Source: Gemmatimonadota bacterium (GTDB lineage Bacteria; Gemmatimonadota; Gemmatimonadetes; Gemmatimonadales; GWC2-71-9). Taken from it: 64,000 nt of DNA. Below the pieces are notes generated by a model. That model did no database searches. It saw nothing but the letters and a program-made list of their open reading frames with translations, and was not told the origin of the DNA. Of this stretch, positions 11,916 through 20,383 are shown piece after piece. A program made the position numbers and the translations under genes. The stretch is from positions 145,764-209,763 of the forward strand of contig JAZKBR010000001.1 of the NCBI GenBank assembly GCA_040388535.1, written 5' to 3'. Within the stretch, counting starts at the first letter, position 1. Each line of letters opens with the position of its first letter.

Positions 11916-14057
11916 ATGCACGCCGACCCGAAGGCCCAGCCGCTCCACCTTGTTACCGATGACGACGACGCGCCCGCCGGGCCGGTCATCGACTTCCGCG
12001 ATCCCGCCTGGTACCTCAACCGTGAGCTCTCCTGGCTCGAGTTCAACCGCCGCGTGCTCCACGAAGCGCTCGATCCCCGGACGCCGCTCTTCGAACGCGT
12101 GAAGTTCGCGGCGATCTTCGCGAGCAATCTCGACGAGTTCTTCCAGGTGCGGGTCGCCGGCGTGCGCGAGCAGGTCGCGGCGCGAGTACTGGAGCACGGC
12201 GCCGACCGGATGACGCCGACGCAGCAACTAGTCGGGATTCGAAGTACGGTTCGCCAGATGGTCGAACAGCACTCGCGCTGCGTGGTGGGCGAGTTGATCC
12301 CCGCCCTGGCAAGTCACGGCGTCCGGGTTCACGATCGCTTCGAGGACCTCCCCGAGGCCGACCGCGATCACCTCCGGGCCTTCTTCCATTCGCACGTCTT
12401 TCCGATCCTGACCCCCCTCGCGGTCGACCCCGCGCATCCGTTCCCGCACATCTCGAATCTGTCGCTCTCGCTGGCCGTGACCCTCGCCGATGAGACCGGG
12501 CGGCCGCGGTTCGCCCGGGTGAAGGTGCCGAAGCGACTGCCTCGCTGGGTGCCGCTCACGCGACCCAACGAATTCCTGCCGCTCGAATACCTGATCGGCG
12601 CGCACCTCGAGTCGCTCTTCCCCGGCGTCCGGATCATCGGCTGGCACATCTTCCGGATCACCCGGAATACCGATCTCAACCTCGAGCTCGGCCCGCTCGC
12701 GAGTGATGACGCCGAAGATCTGCTCTCACTGATCCAGGAAGAGGTGCAGAACCGGCGCTTTGGCGAGGTGGTCCGCCTCGAAGTGCACAAGTCGATGCCG
12801 GCGGCGCTGCGCACCAGGCTCATCGAGGAATTCAACGAGGCTGATGCCGGTGAAGGGCTGCCCCTCACCGAGGACGATGTCTTCGAGGTCTCGGGACCGC
12901 TCGATGGCAGCCAGTTCGCATCGATCGCCGCACTCGACTTCCCCACCCTCAAGGATCCGCCGTTCACGCCGACGACACCGCGCCGGCTCGCCGAAGGGCG
13001 CGATTTCTTCACGGCCATTCGGGAAAGCGACGTCTTCCTCCATCACCCGTACGATTCATTCCAGAACTCGGTCGAGCGGATGATCACGGCGGCATCAGCG
13101 GACCCGGATGTCCTCGCCATCAAGATCACGCTCTATCGGACCGGTGGCGAGATCGCCCGCTTGCTTGCAGAGGCCGCCGAGCGTGGCAAACAGGTCGCGG
13201 TGCTGATCGAATTGCAGGCGCGCTTCGATGAAGAGAACAACATCAGCTGGGCGAAGCGGTTCGAGGATATCGGCGTGCACGTGAGCTACGGCGTTGCCGG
13301 GCTCAAGACCCACGCGAAGGTATTGCTGGTGGTGCGGCGCGAGGGGGATGCCATCCGGCGCTATGTCCACATCGGCACCGGCAATTACAACCCCGTCACC
13401 GCCCGCTTCTACACCGACTTCGGCCTGATCTCGGCCGACCCTGATCTGGGCGCCGATCTCTCGGATCTCTTCAATGTGCTCACGGGCTTCGCCGCGCCGA
13501 GTGGCTATCGCAAGCTGCTGGTGGCGCCACGCTGGCTCAAGCCGCGACTGTTGCAGCTCATCGGGCGCGAGATCGATCACGCGAAGGCAGGGCGGCAGGG
13601 ACGCATCATCGCGAAGATGAATGCGCTGGTCGATCAGGAGATCATCGAGGCACTCTACCGCGCCTCGGCCGCCGGCGTAGAGATCGACCTCATCATCCGC
13701 GGCATCTGCTGCCTGCGCCCGGGCGTGGCCGGCGTGAGCGAACGGATCCGCGTCATCTCGATCCTCGGCCGCTTCCTCGAACACTCCCGCGCCTTCCTGT
13801 TCCGGAACGGCGGCAAGGAAGAGGTCTTCATTTCGTCGGCCGACCTGATGCCGCGTAACCTCGAGCGCCGGATCGAAGCCGCGGTCCCGATCGACGACCC
13901 GCGGCACCGCGCCGATCTGCGTCGCCTGCTCGAGATGATGCTGGAAGACAACCGGCAGGCGTGGGTCCTCGGACCAAATGGCCATTACACCCAGCGAAAT
14001 CCCGCGCCAGGGGAACCCGAGCGCGGGACGCAGAAGATCCTGATTGAGCGGCGATAG
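11916..14057 (+). CDS. ppk1: Polyphosphate kinase 1
   Basis: A 713-residue PPK1, close to the usual length (about 690-720). The N-terminal domain begins YLNRELSWLEFNRRVLHEA. The ATP-site region contains DVLAIKITLYRTG. The autophosphorylated histidine is His-466 in LKTHAKVLL; RYVHIGTGNYNP follows at about residues 483-494 and SSADLMPRNLERRIE near residue 645. It polymerises the gamma-phosphate of ATP into polyphosphate reversibly. It starts 8 bp after mnmA and ends at a heptamer element. An Asp-rich stretch (DDDDA) near residue 15 precedes the conserved core. Confidence 0.96.
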   Translation: MHADPKAQPLHLVTDDDDAPAGPVIDFRDPAWYLNRELSWLEFNRRVLHEALDPRTPLFERVKFAAIFASNLDEFFQVRVAGVREQVAARVLEHGADRMTPTQQLVGIRSTVRQMVEQHSRCVVGELIPALASHGVRVHDRFEDLPEADRDHLRAFFHSHVFPILTPLAVDPAHPFPHISNLSLSLAVTLADETGRPRFARVKVPKRLPRWVPLTRPNEFLPLEYLIGAHLESLFPGVRIIGWHIFRITRNTDLNLELGPLASDDAEDLLSLIQEEVQNRRFGEVVRLEVHKSMPAALRTRLIEEFNEADAGEGLPLTEDDVFEVSGPLDGSQFASIAALDFPTLKDPPFTPTTPRRLAEGRDFFTAIRESDVFLHHPYDSFQNSVERMITAASADPDVLAIKITLYRTGGEIARLLAEAAERGKQVAVLIELQARFDEENNISWAKRFEDIGVHVSYGVAGLKTHAKVLLVVRREGDAIRRYVHIGTGNYNPVTARFYTDFGLISADPDLGADLSDLFNVLTGFAAPSGYRKLLVAPRWLKPRLLQLIGREIDHAKAGRQGRIIAKMNALVDQEIIEALYRASAAGVEIDLIIRGICCLRPGVAGVSERIRVISILGRFLEHSRAFLFRNGGKEEVFISSADLMPRNLERRIEAAVPIDDPRHRADLRRLLEMMLEDNRQAWVLGPNGHYTQRNPAPGEPERGTQKILIERR

Positions 14058-14058
14058 C

Positions 14059-14190
14059 GGATGATGGATGACAGATGATGGATGACGGATGACGGATGAA
14101 AGCAAAGGGTCGGTAGCTCGGTGAGCTGTCGACCCTTGATCACAATCCGTCATCTGTCATCTGTCACCTGTCATCCGTCATCCATCATCC
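14059..14190. repeat. Composite element: GATGACA/GATGACG arrays around a palindrome, between convergent genes
   Basis: The left arm 14059-14099 is built of GATGACA/GATGACG/GATGATG heptamers; the right arm 14145-14190 is the inverse (TGTCATC, CGTCATC). The centre 14105-14137 is a strong palindrome (AAGGGTCG ... CGACCCTT with inner AGCTC/GAGCT). It lies between the convergent ppk1 and dnaJ genes and could act as a two-way terminator. The right arm runs into dnaJ and supplies its TGA stop at 14185-14187. Confidence 0.9.
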
Positions 14191-15285
14191 AAGTTTTTCA
14201 TTAAACTCGCGAAAGGCTTGTTCCTGCTCCGGCGTGAGCTTCTCCGGAATCTTCACGGTCACCGTGACGACCTGATCGCCCTTCTGGCCACTCTTCTCCA
14301 CGCCCTGCCCCTTGATGCGAAACTTCCGCCCCGGCTGCGTACCAGCCGGAATGCGCAGCTTCACCTTGGTGCCGGCAACCGTCTTCACCTGAACGGTTGA
14401 ACCGAGCAGCGCCTGCGTCAGAGTGATCGGAATCTCGCACTTGATGTCGAGGCCGTCGCGCGTGAAGAAGCGATCGGGCTCCACCGTGAAGCTCACCAGC
14501 ACATCGCTCGCTGGCCCGCCCGCCTTCTGACGTGGCCCCTGCCCCTTCATCCGCACCCTCGTGCCGGTCTCGGTACCTGAAGGCACCGTGATCAGGATCT
14601 GCTTCTCGGTGCGCTGCTCGCCGCTGCCGTTACAGGTGTGGCAACGCTGCGAAGGAATCTTGCCCCGCCCGCGACACTGCGGGCAGGGGCGCTGCACCGC
14701 GAAACCACCCTGACCGAACGAGATGGTGCCGCGTCCGTTGCATTCAGGGCAGGTTGTGAAGGTGGCGCCCGGTTCGGCACCATTGCCGCCGCAAGTGACG
14801 CAAACGTCGGTCATCGATAGAGTAACCGGCACCTTGCCGCCGACAACCGCCGTGCGGAACGGCACCGTGACGGTGACCTCGACGTGCTCGGCGCCCTCGC
14901 GCTCTTCCGGGCCGCGGCGTCCCTTCCCGAAGATCGACGAGAAGATGTCTCCGAGGCCGAACGAACCGAAGTCGGCGGCGTCGAACGACTCGTCACTCGG
15001 CGGCGACCCGCCCGGGCGTGGCCCACTGGGCCGCGACTGGGGCCGACTCCCGAAGTTGCTGAAGGCGCCGAGGCGACGCATCTGGTCGTACTTCGCCTTC
15101 TTTTCCGGATCCGACAACACGCCGTTCGCCTCGGAGATCTGCTTGAACTTCTCCATGGCAGCCGGATTGTTGGGATTCGCATCCGGATGGTACTGCTTGG
15201 CGAGTTTCCGGTACGCCTTCTTGATCTCGTCAGGTGTGGCCGAGTCGGGAACGCCGAGCAGGGCGTAGAAGTCCTGGTTCGCCAC
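14185..15285 (-). CDS. dnaJ: DnaJ chaperone (Hsp40)
   Basis: A 366-residue type I DnaJ. The J domain (residues 4-70) has HPD at 33-35. A Gly/Phe/Ser/Pro-rich linker (about 75-125) follows, then a zinc domain with four CxxCxGxG-type repeats ([32 protein letters not shown]) and the C-terminal substrate-binding domains. It stimulates DnaK ATPase and holds unfolded clients. GTG start, directly abutting the grpE stop. dnaK itself is not in the window. The stop codon falls in a heptamer repeat, so the last residues may have been set by the repeat. Confidence 0.96.
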   Translation of the reverse strand: MANQDFYALLGVPDSATPDEIKKAYRKLAKQYHPDANPNNPAAMEKFKQISEANGVLSDPEKKAKYDQMRRLGAFSNFGSRPQSRPSGPRPGGSPPSDESFDAADFGSFGLGDIFSSIFGKGRRGPEEREGAEHVEVTVTVPFRTAVVGGKVPVTLSMTDVCVTCGGNGAEPGATFTTCPECNGRGTISFGQGGFAVQRPCPQCRGRGKIPSQRCHTCNGSGEQRTEKQILITVPSGTETGTRVRMKGQGPRQKAGGPASDVLVSFTVEPDRFFTRDGLDIKCEIPITLTQALLGSTVQVKTVAGTKVKLRIPAGTQPGRKFRIKGQGVEKSGQKGDQVVTVTVKIPEKLTPEQEQAFREFNEKLG

Positions 15286-15840
15286 TCAGGCTACGCCCTG
15301 CTCCGAATACACCTGCACGCGCGCGGGCCGGATCACGACGCCCTTGAAGCGATAGCCGGTCTGGAAGGTCTGCTTGACCGTGTGATCCTGTTCCGGCGTC
15401 TCCGGGGCCACCACCGCGACCGCATCGTGCATCGTCGGATCGAACGGCTCGCCGGTCGGTTCGATGCGCTCGAGTCCGGACGCCTCGAGATCCTTGCGCA
15501 CCTTCTTCTGGATCAGATCGAAGGCGCTTCTGAAGGCCTCACCCGAGGTCGTCGCCGGGTCGGACGCAGCCAGCCGATCGACGTCGTCGAGAATATCCAG
15601 CAGCCGCTCGGCCAGAGAGGATGCTCCGCGGTCGAACGCCTCGGTCTTTTCCTTGGTCGTCCGCCGGCGGTAGTTGTCGTACTCGGCGGCGAGCCGGAGG
15701 TAGCGGTCCTCGGAATCGGCAAGCGCGCGGACCAATTCATTATCGGAAGCCTCTGCGTCCGCGTATCCCTGCCCTTCGGTCTCCAGACTCTCGGGCGCGG
15801 TCGGCAGATCGGCGTCATTCGTTTTGGGCGTCTCAGACAT
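15286..15840 (-). CDS. grpE: GrpE nucleotide exchange factor
   Basis: A 184-residue protein: acidic N-terminal tail, long coiled-coil helix (ALADSEDRYLRLAAEYDNYR) and C-terminal beta domain with PFDPTMHDAV and GYRFKGVVIRPARVQV, all typical of GrpE. It releases ADP from DnaK. The start was placed at ATG 15840 (MSETPKTND); 15 further in-frame upstream residues lack similarity. It forms a two-gene unit with dnaJ (adjacent, no gap). No CIRCE operator was seen upstream. Confidence 0.95.
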   Translation of the reverse strand: MSETPKTNDADLPTAPESLETEGQGYADAEASDNELVRALADSEDRYLRLAAEYDNYRRRTTKEKTEAFDRGASSLAERLLDILDDVDRLAASDPATTSGEAFRSAFDLIQKKVRKDLEASGLERIEPTGEPFDPTMHDAVAVVAPETPEQDHTVKQTFQTGYRFKGVVIRPARVQVYSEQGVA

Positions 15841-15962
15841 CAGTCCAGATACTCCGGTCAAACGGGTGTGCTGAAAGGAACGCAACCGGTGTGCCCTAAA
15901 GCAATGCCGGATTGGCAGATGGCGAACGCGTTGCAGGCACGAAACACACGCCTTCCCATGAA

Positions 15963-16084
15963 TGTCGCCCTGAGCGAAGCGAGGGGGCGGAGCATGGCTT
16001 ACAGGCTGTCACCCTGAGGAAAGCGAGGGGGCAAGGCATCGCTGCGGTTCCCTGCTTCGCCCCCTCACTTCGTTCAGGGTGACA
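15963..16084. repeat. REP-like triplet (two direct, one inverted copy), no heptamer arms
   Basis: 15963-15987 and 16007-16032 are direct copies of the unit TGTCRCCCTGAG followed by an AAGCGAGGGGG tail; 16059-16084 is the inverted copy ending TTCAGGGTGACA. It is the same REP core as at 8724-8784 but without flanking heptamers. It lies in the 250-bp gap between cinA (stop at 16091, only 7 bp away) and grpE. The rest of the gap, 15841-15962, shows no recognisable feature. Confidence 0.88.
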
Positions 16085-16090
16085 ACGAGT

Positions 16091-17326
16091 CTACCCTGCG
16101 ACTCTCCGCCACAGGGCAAACAGCGCCGTCTGCACCGCCCGCGCCCTGATCTCGCTCCGGTCTCCGGAAAATTGCAGCCGCCGGGATTGGACCTTCTCAC
16201 CAATCAGGGTGGCGATCCAGACGGTCCCCACCGGCTTCTCGTTGGAGCCCCCACCGGGGCCGGCAACGCCCGTGATGCTGATCGCTGTGCTGGCGCCGAG
16301 CCGGGACGCGATGCCGCTCACCAGCGCCTCGGCCGTTTCCTGCGAGACTGCGCCGTGCGCCGCGAGCACTGCGGCAGGGACGCCGGCGAGCTGCTCTTTC
16401 GACGCGTTGGAGTAGGTCAGGGCGCCGCCCAGGAAGACATCCGACGAGCCGGGGATTTCCGTCAGGCGCGCGCCGAGCATGCCGCCAGTGCACGACTCCG
16501 CTACAGCGAGCGTCTGCTGGCGCGCCCGCAGCCGGCCCAGGAGCAGCGCGGCGAGATCATCCTCGCCATCGCCCCAGGCGTGGGCCCCGACGTTCTCATG
16601 GAGGCGCGCGCTGGCATCGGCAAGCCGGGAGTCGGCCTCGGCAGGCGTGAGCCCCCACGCGTCGACCCGAACGTCGACCCCGGCCACTCCAGGGAGGTAC
16701 GCCAGTGTGAGCGGGGCGAGCGCATCTTCGAGCGCGCCGATTCCTTCGGCCAGCATCGATTCGCCGATGCCGCTCGTGCGCACCGTGGTCGAACGAATCA
16801 CCGTATCGTGGCCGCGCGAGGCGAGCCGGGGCAGCACCTCGTGCTCCATCAGCTTGATCATCTCGCTCGGTACGCCTGGCAACATCACCACTACGCCGCG
16901 TGGCGATTCCAGCCAGAGCCCGGGCGCACTGCCCCAGTGATTCGTGAGCACCGTCGCCCCGCGAGGCACCATCGCCTGGGTGCGATTGCTCTCGACCAGC
17001 ATTCGCCCCAGTCGACTCCACCGCTCAGTAAGCATTGTCCAGATCGCGTCATCGAACTGCAGCGGCATGTCGAGGAGTTCCGCGACGACGTTCTTCGTCA
17101 TGTCATCGCGCGTGGGGCCGAGGCCACCGGTGGTGATCACGAACCCGGTGCGCGAGAGCGCGGCATTGACGGCGTCCTCGATCGCAGCTGGGGCATCGGC
17201 GACTGACGTGCGGCGGACGACCTGCCCTCCAACGGCGGCGAGCGCCTTGCCGAGCCAGGCGGAGTTGGTGTCAATCGTGAAACCGAGCAGCAGCTCGGTC
17301 CCCACAGTTACCAGTTCGATATACAC
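16091..17326 (-). CDS. cinA: CinA-family protein (putative NMN amidohydrolase)
   Basis: A 411-residue full-length CinA. The N-terminal MoaB/MogA-like domain (about 1-170) has VTVGTELLLGFTIDTN and TTGGLGPTRDDMT. The C-terminal domain (about 255-410) has AVAESCTGGMLGARLT and SITGVAGPGGGSNEKPVGTVWIA, the signature of NMN deamidase (PncC) and CinA. Members recycle pyridine nucleotides by deamidating NMN, and some have ADP-ribose pyrophosphatase activity. The gene ends 7 bp before a REP cluster and starts 7 bp after pgsA. Confidence 0.93.
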   Translation of the reverse strand: MYIELVTVGTELLLGFTIDTNSAWLGKALAAVGGQVVRRTSVADAPAAIEDAVNAALSRTGFVITTGGLGPTRDDMTKNVVAELLDMPLQFDDAIWTMLTERWSRLGRMLVESNRTQAMVPRGATVLTNHWGSAPGLWLESPRGVVVMLPGVPSEMIKLMEHEVLPRLASRGHDTVIRSTTVRTSGIGESMLAEGIGALEDALAPLTLAYLPGVAGVDVRVDAWGLTPAEADSRLADASARLHENVGAHAWGDGEDDLAALLLGRLRARQQTLAVAESCTGGMLGARLTEIPGSSDVFLGGALTYSNASKEQLAGVPAAVLAAHGAVSQETAEALVSGIASRLGASTAISITGVAGPGGGSNEKPVGTVWIATLIGEKVQSRRLQFSGDRSEIRARAVQTALFALWRRVAG

Positions 17327-17333
17327 GGAATGA

Positions 17334-17975
17334 TCAGCGGAAGAGGCGACGGTACTGCACCAGATACACCACGAACGAATAGATCGTCAGCGTGAGGGCA
17401 ATGCCAAGGGTGGCGGCCACGAAGCCGCCGTGAAACTGGTGCCACCAGAGTGCGAATCGCGACGATTGCCAGCCGAGCGGCCGGACGGCATCACGGAATG
17501 CGAACCACGCCAGTGTGCCGCCGATGAAGACGTTCTGCAAGGCGGCTTTCATCTTCCCGGCGTTGCCGGCGGCAATCACCACACCCTTGCTCTGCGCCCA
17601 GGCGCGAAACGCCGTCATCGCGAACTCACGACCGATGAGCAGCAGGCAGACCCAGAGCGGGATACTTCCCCAGACCGGAATGTCGTAGAGCTCGTGACGC
17701 TGCTGCGAAATCCACCAGATGGGGCCGAGGGTCGCGAAGAGGAGCAGCTTGTCGGCGAGCGGATCGAGCGTGCGGCCGAGATCGGACTCCAGCCCCCGCT
17801 CGCGCGCGATGCGGCCGTCGATCACATCGGTGACCGCGGCCGTCACGAAGATCACGAAGCAGGCGAGCTTGGGCCAGTACCCTTGAATGAAGGGGAGGAA
17901 GGCCACCACCGGCGTGATCGCAATGCGTGCGACCGTCAGGATGTTGGGGAGGGTCCAGACCGTAGGGCGGGTCAT
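17334..17975 (-). CDS. pgsA: PgsA, CDP-diacylglycerol-glycerol-3-phosphate phosphatidyltransferase
   Basis: A 213-residue integral membrane enzyme of the CDP-alcohol phosphatidyltransferase family. The catalytic motif is complete: D50, D53-G-R-I-A-R58, then D71 and D75 ([11 protein letters not shown]). It makes phosphatidylglycerophosphate, the precursor of phosphatidylglycerol and cardiolipin. The start at ATG 17975 gives [18 protein letters not shown], the usual family N-terminus, and overlaps the mglA stop by 4 bp (ATGA). The open frame extending upstream to 18164 is an antiparallel shadow of mglA sequence. Confidence 0.93.
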   Translation of the reverse strand: MTRPTVWTLPNILTVARIAITPVVAFLPFIQGYWPKLACFVIFVTAAVTDVIDGRIARERGLESDLGRTLDPLADKLLLFATLGPIWWISQQRHELYDIPVWGSIPLWVCLLLIGREFAMTAFRAWAQSKGVVIAAGNAGKMKAALQNVFIGGTLAWFAFRDAVRPLGWQSSRFALWWHQFHGGFVAATLGIALTLTIYSFVVYLVQYRRLFR

Positions 17976-18646
17976 CCCAGTGTCTTGAGTACCAGCTTGC
18001 TGACCGCCTTCAGGGTATCGAATACGCCGTCGCCGCGAACCGCGACGCCTTCGAAGGTCGGCACTCGCTCGACCCAGACGCCATTCTGTTCCGAGACGAG
18101 GTAGGCGCCCGGGCGGTATGGGTCGGGCGTCACCTTCTGGCGTTCGGGATCTTCGACCGGCCACCCCGGATTCAGTGCCGCGTCGAGATCGCCGATGGCG
18201 GCCGCATTGGGGAGGTCTCGCTTGTTGTACTGGATGACAAACGGCAGATGGGTGAGGTCGTAGCCGTGCTGCGCCATGTTGTCGTACAGGTTCTGCATCG
18301 CTTCGAGGTTGGCTTCCATCCGGTCGATCTGCGAGTCGGCCACGAACACCACACCGTCGACGCCCTTCAGGATCAGCTTGCGCGACGCGTTGTAGTAGAC
18401 CTGACCCGGCACGGTGTAGAGATGGAAGCGGGTGCGAAAGCCGCGAATGGTGCCGAGATCAACAGGGAGAAAATCGAAGAAGAGGGTGCGCTCGGTTTCG
18501 GTCGCGAGCGAGATCAGCTTCCCCTTCGACGACGGCGCGACCTTCTCGTAGACATACTCGAGATTGGTCGTCTTGCCACCGAGCCCGGGCCCGTAGTAGA
18601 CGATCTTGCAGTTGATTTCGCGTGATGCGTAGTTGATCAAGGACAT
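17972..18646 (-). CDS. mglA: MglA-type Ras-like GTPase
   Basis: A 224-residue GTPase of the MglA family that sets cell polarity or motility in Myxococcus and is widespread outside motile bacteria. P-loop [10 protein letters not shown] (residues 19-28), switch region with [22 protein letters not shown] (61-82, with TVPGQ in place of the Ras DTAGQ) and the base-specificity motif NKRD (141-144) are intact. The start at ATG 18646 gives [21 protein letters not shown], the standard N-terminus. A roadblock protein, its likely GTPase-activating partner, is encoded 13 bp upstream. It is co-directional with recR and pgsA. Confidence 0.93.
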   Translation of the reverse strand: MSLINYASREINCKIVYYGPGLGGKTTNLEYVYEKVAPSSKGKLISLATETERTLFFDFLPVDLGTIRGFRTRFHLYTVPGQVYYNASRKLILKGVDGVVFVADSQIDRMEANLEAMQNLYDNMAQHGYDLTHLPFVIQYNKRDLPNAAAIGDLDAALNPGWPVEDPERQKVTPDPYRPGAYLVSEQNGVWVERVPTFEGVAVRGDGVFDTLKAVSKLVLKTLG

Positions 18647-18659
18647 CCTGGTCGACCTC

Positions 18660-19157
18660 TCAGGCGCCGAAGAGTTTATCGAGTTCGTCCTCGGCCGCAT
18701 CCACGAACCCGGCGTCCACCTGGGTCGTGGTGCCCGCATCACGGGCGAACATCGCGGTGAAGATCGTGGTGAGCTCCGACACTGCGCTGCGCATCCGCAG
18801 CTTCACCAGGCCGAGGGTGGTACGATTGTCGAACAGGACGACAAGAATGACGCGCCGGGCGATGTCGGCGAGGTAGAGCGATTCCTTCTCACCCTGATGA
18901 AAGAGCGCGCCGAACTCCGGCTCACCGAGGAGGCGGGCCAACTGATCGTTCGCCGAAAAATCGGCAGCCGTCAACGAGGCGAATGCGGTCGGGTCGAAGG
19001 TTGGCGTTTCACCAACGGTGATGAGCATCTGCCCGGCGCGGTCAACCAGCAGGGCCGTGCGCCCCGAGGCATCTCGCAGGAAATCCACCAGCACCCCGCG
19101 GATCCGTTGCGAATCTTCCTCGTGAAAGGCCCACGATGCCGCACGTGGGGCGGTCAC
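18660..19157 (-). CDS. Roadblock/LC7-domain protein (MglB-like partner of MglA)
   Basis: A 165-residue protein with a roadblock/LC7-like fold: [33 protein letters not shown], then [49 protein letters not shown], matching the beta-strand and helix order of the family. In Myxococcus and Thermus MglB acts as the GTPase-activating protein of MglA. The start is GTG 19157, which overlaps the preceding stop by 4 bp (GTGA). A C-terminal acidic helix ([13 protein letters not shown]) follows the domain. The role is inferred from fold and from its position next to mglA. Confidence 0.82.
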   Translation of the reverse strand: MTAPRAASWAFHEEDSQRIRGVLVDFLRDASGRTALLVDRAGQMLITVGETPTFDPTAFASLTAADFSANDQLARLLGEPEFGALFHQGEKESLYLADIARRVILVVLFDNRTTLGLVKLRMRSAVSELTTIFTAMFARDAGTTTQVDAGFVDAAEDELDKLFGA

Positions 19158-19429
19158 GCGATCGCCTCGAGCTGGGCAATCAGGCGGCGCGCGCGGCCCT
19201 GCAACACGGGGACCGTTTCCCACGCGACGTAGTCGAGGAGGAGCGGCAACGCCTCCGGCTCCTGTGATCGCTCGAGCCAGCCCAGTGCCGCAAAGCGCCG
19301 GTGCCGCCGATCGGAGAAGAGATTGCGACGATGACGATGGTCATACCCACCGGCCAGCAGCCATCCTCCGAGGACGCCAACTGCGGCGGCACCGAGAAAG
19401 GTGGTGGTCGGAAAGGGACGACGGGACAT
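19154..19429 (-). CDS. Small membrane-anchored protein with HEAT-like segment, unknown function
   Basis: A 91-residue protein in the operon between recR and the roadblock gene. A single N-terminal membrane helix (FLGAAAVGVLGGWLLAGG, about residues 10-27) is followed by a basic stretch (HRHRRNLFSDRRHRRF) and two short helices (RFAALGWLERSQEPEALPLL, then a repeat ending in RRLIAQLEA) that resemble HEAT-type repeats. The start is ATG 19429, overlapping the recR TGA by one base (TGATG). Both ends are translationally coupled to neighbours, which supports a real gene and suggests a link with the MglA/roadblock pair. I do not recognise the family. Confidence 0.75.
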   Translation of the reverse strand: MSRRPFPTTTFLGAAAVGVLGGWLLAGGYDHRHRRNLFSDRRHRRFAALGWLERSQEPEALPLLLDYVAWETVPVLQGRARRLIAQLEAIA

Positions 19430-20019
19430 CACAACTCCTCGCGAGCGGTCAGGGCATGGGTCAGGGTGACCCCGTCAACGTATTCCAGCTCTCCACCAAC
19501 CGGCAGGCCGCGTGCCAGACGGGAGACGCGCACTCCGGCGTGTCCGGCGAGGACCTGCTGCAGGTACGTGGCCGTGGCCTCCCCCTCGAGCGAGGAATTG
19601 GTGGCCAGAATCACCTCGCGCACCTCTCCCGCTACCAGCCGCCGCTCAAGCAGGTCGATCCGCAGTGCATCGGGGCCAATGCCATCGAGCGGCGATAACC
19701 GGCCGCCCAGCACGACGTAGCGACCACGAAAGGCGCCCGATCGCTCGAGCACCGCCACCCCGCTGGGTTCCTCCACGATGCAGAGTACGCCCGAATCGCG
19801 GCGCGGATCACTGCAGATCGTGCAGACTTCACCCTCGGTGGGCTGCCCGCACTGGGTGCACGGATGCACCCGCTCGGCCACAGCGACCAGCGCGCCGGCC
19901 AGCGAGGCCATCCGATCCCGAGGCTGTTGCAGGAGATGGTAGGCGAGCCGCTGCGCGGTCTTCCGCCCCACTCCCGGAAGCCGCGCGAGTTCGCCAATGA
20001 GCGTCTCGAGGGCGCTCAC
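19429..20019 (-). CDS. recR: RecR recombination mediator
   Basis: A 196-residue RecR, the usual length. Helix-hairpin-helix LPGVGRKTAQRLAYHLL (residues 14-30), a four-cysteine zinc site (Cys-54, 57, 66, 69), then a TOPRIM domain (SGVLCIVEEPSGVAVLERS) and a C-terminal segment with VSRLARGLPVGGELEYVD. It loads RecA in the RecFOR pathway. GTG start; four bases separate it from the ybaB-like stop. The dnaX-ybaB-recR order is conserved in many bacteria. Confidence 0.96.
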   Translation of the reverse strand: MSALETLIGELARLPGVGRKTAQRLAYHLLQQPRDRMASLAGALVAVAERVHPCTQCGQPTEGEVCTICSDPRRDSGVLCIVEEPSGVAVLERSGAFRGRYVVLGGRLSPLDGIGPDALRIDLLERRLVAGEVREVILATNSSLEGEATATYLQQVLAGHAGVRVSRLARGLPVGGELEYVDGVTLTHALTAREEL

Positions 20020-20023
20020 GGAA

Positions 20024-20383
20024 TCAGGGTGCCGCGTCGTCCGCCGCCGCGATGACGCCGTCGGTCGCTTCGGTGGCGACGATCTCGACCCGACGCTGCG
20101 CCTCGGCGATCGCCGACATCACAAGATCCGCGAGCAAGGCAGCGTCACGCTGCTCGAACGCTTCGGGAGCGATCACGAGGTCGCGGACGCGATGCAGCCC
20201 ATCAACGCTCACGCGGACGAGGCCACCGCCTGCAGTGGCTTCGGCACGCGCCCGGGTCAGGGCGGTGTCCAGATTGACCAGCTGCCGCTCGACGCGCGAA
20301 CGGAGCTGAAGTGATTCCTTCGATTCTGCTGATGTATCCCGCATCATCCTGCCTTCGGAAGCCGGTACGGTGGGAGGGCTCAC
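20024..20383 (-). CDS. YbaB/EbfC-family nucleoid-associated protein
   Basis: A small protein with the YbaB fold: helix (SRVERQLVNLDTALTRARAE), core TAGGGLVRVSVDGLHRVRDLVI, then LLADLVMSAIAEAQRR. It differs from the usual family sequence (no Met/Gln-rich helix) but its place between dnaX and recR supports the call. The GTG at 20383 overlaps the dnaX stop by 4 bp and gives 119 residues; ATG at 20347 (107 residues, after an AGGCAGG) is an equally possible start. YbaB proteins bind DNA as dimers. Confidence 0.82.
   Translation of the reverse strand: MSPPTVPASEGRMMRDTSAESKESLQLRSRVERQLVNLDTALTRARAEATAGGGLVRVSVDGLHRVRDLVIAPEAFEQRDAALLADLVMSAIAEAQRRVEIVATEATDGVIAAADDAAP

Noticed and set aside
15841-15962. 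CIRCE-type heat-shock operator before grpE
   Set aside because: The TTAGCACTC-type inverted repeat was looked for and is not present.
17976-18164. N-terminal extension of PgsA to 276 residues
   Set aside because: It overlaps mglA antisense-like sequence of Arg-rich composition; the ATGA overlap at 17975 is the better start.
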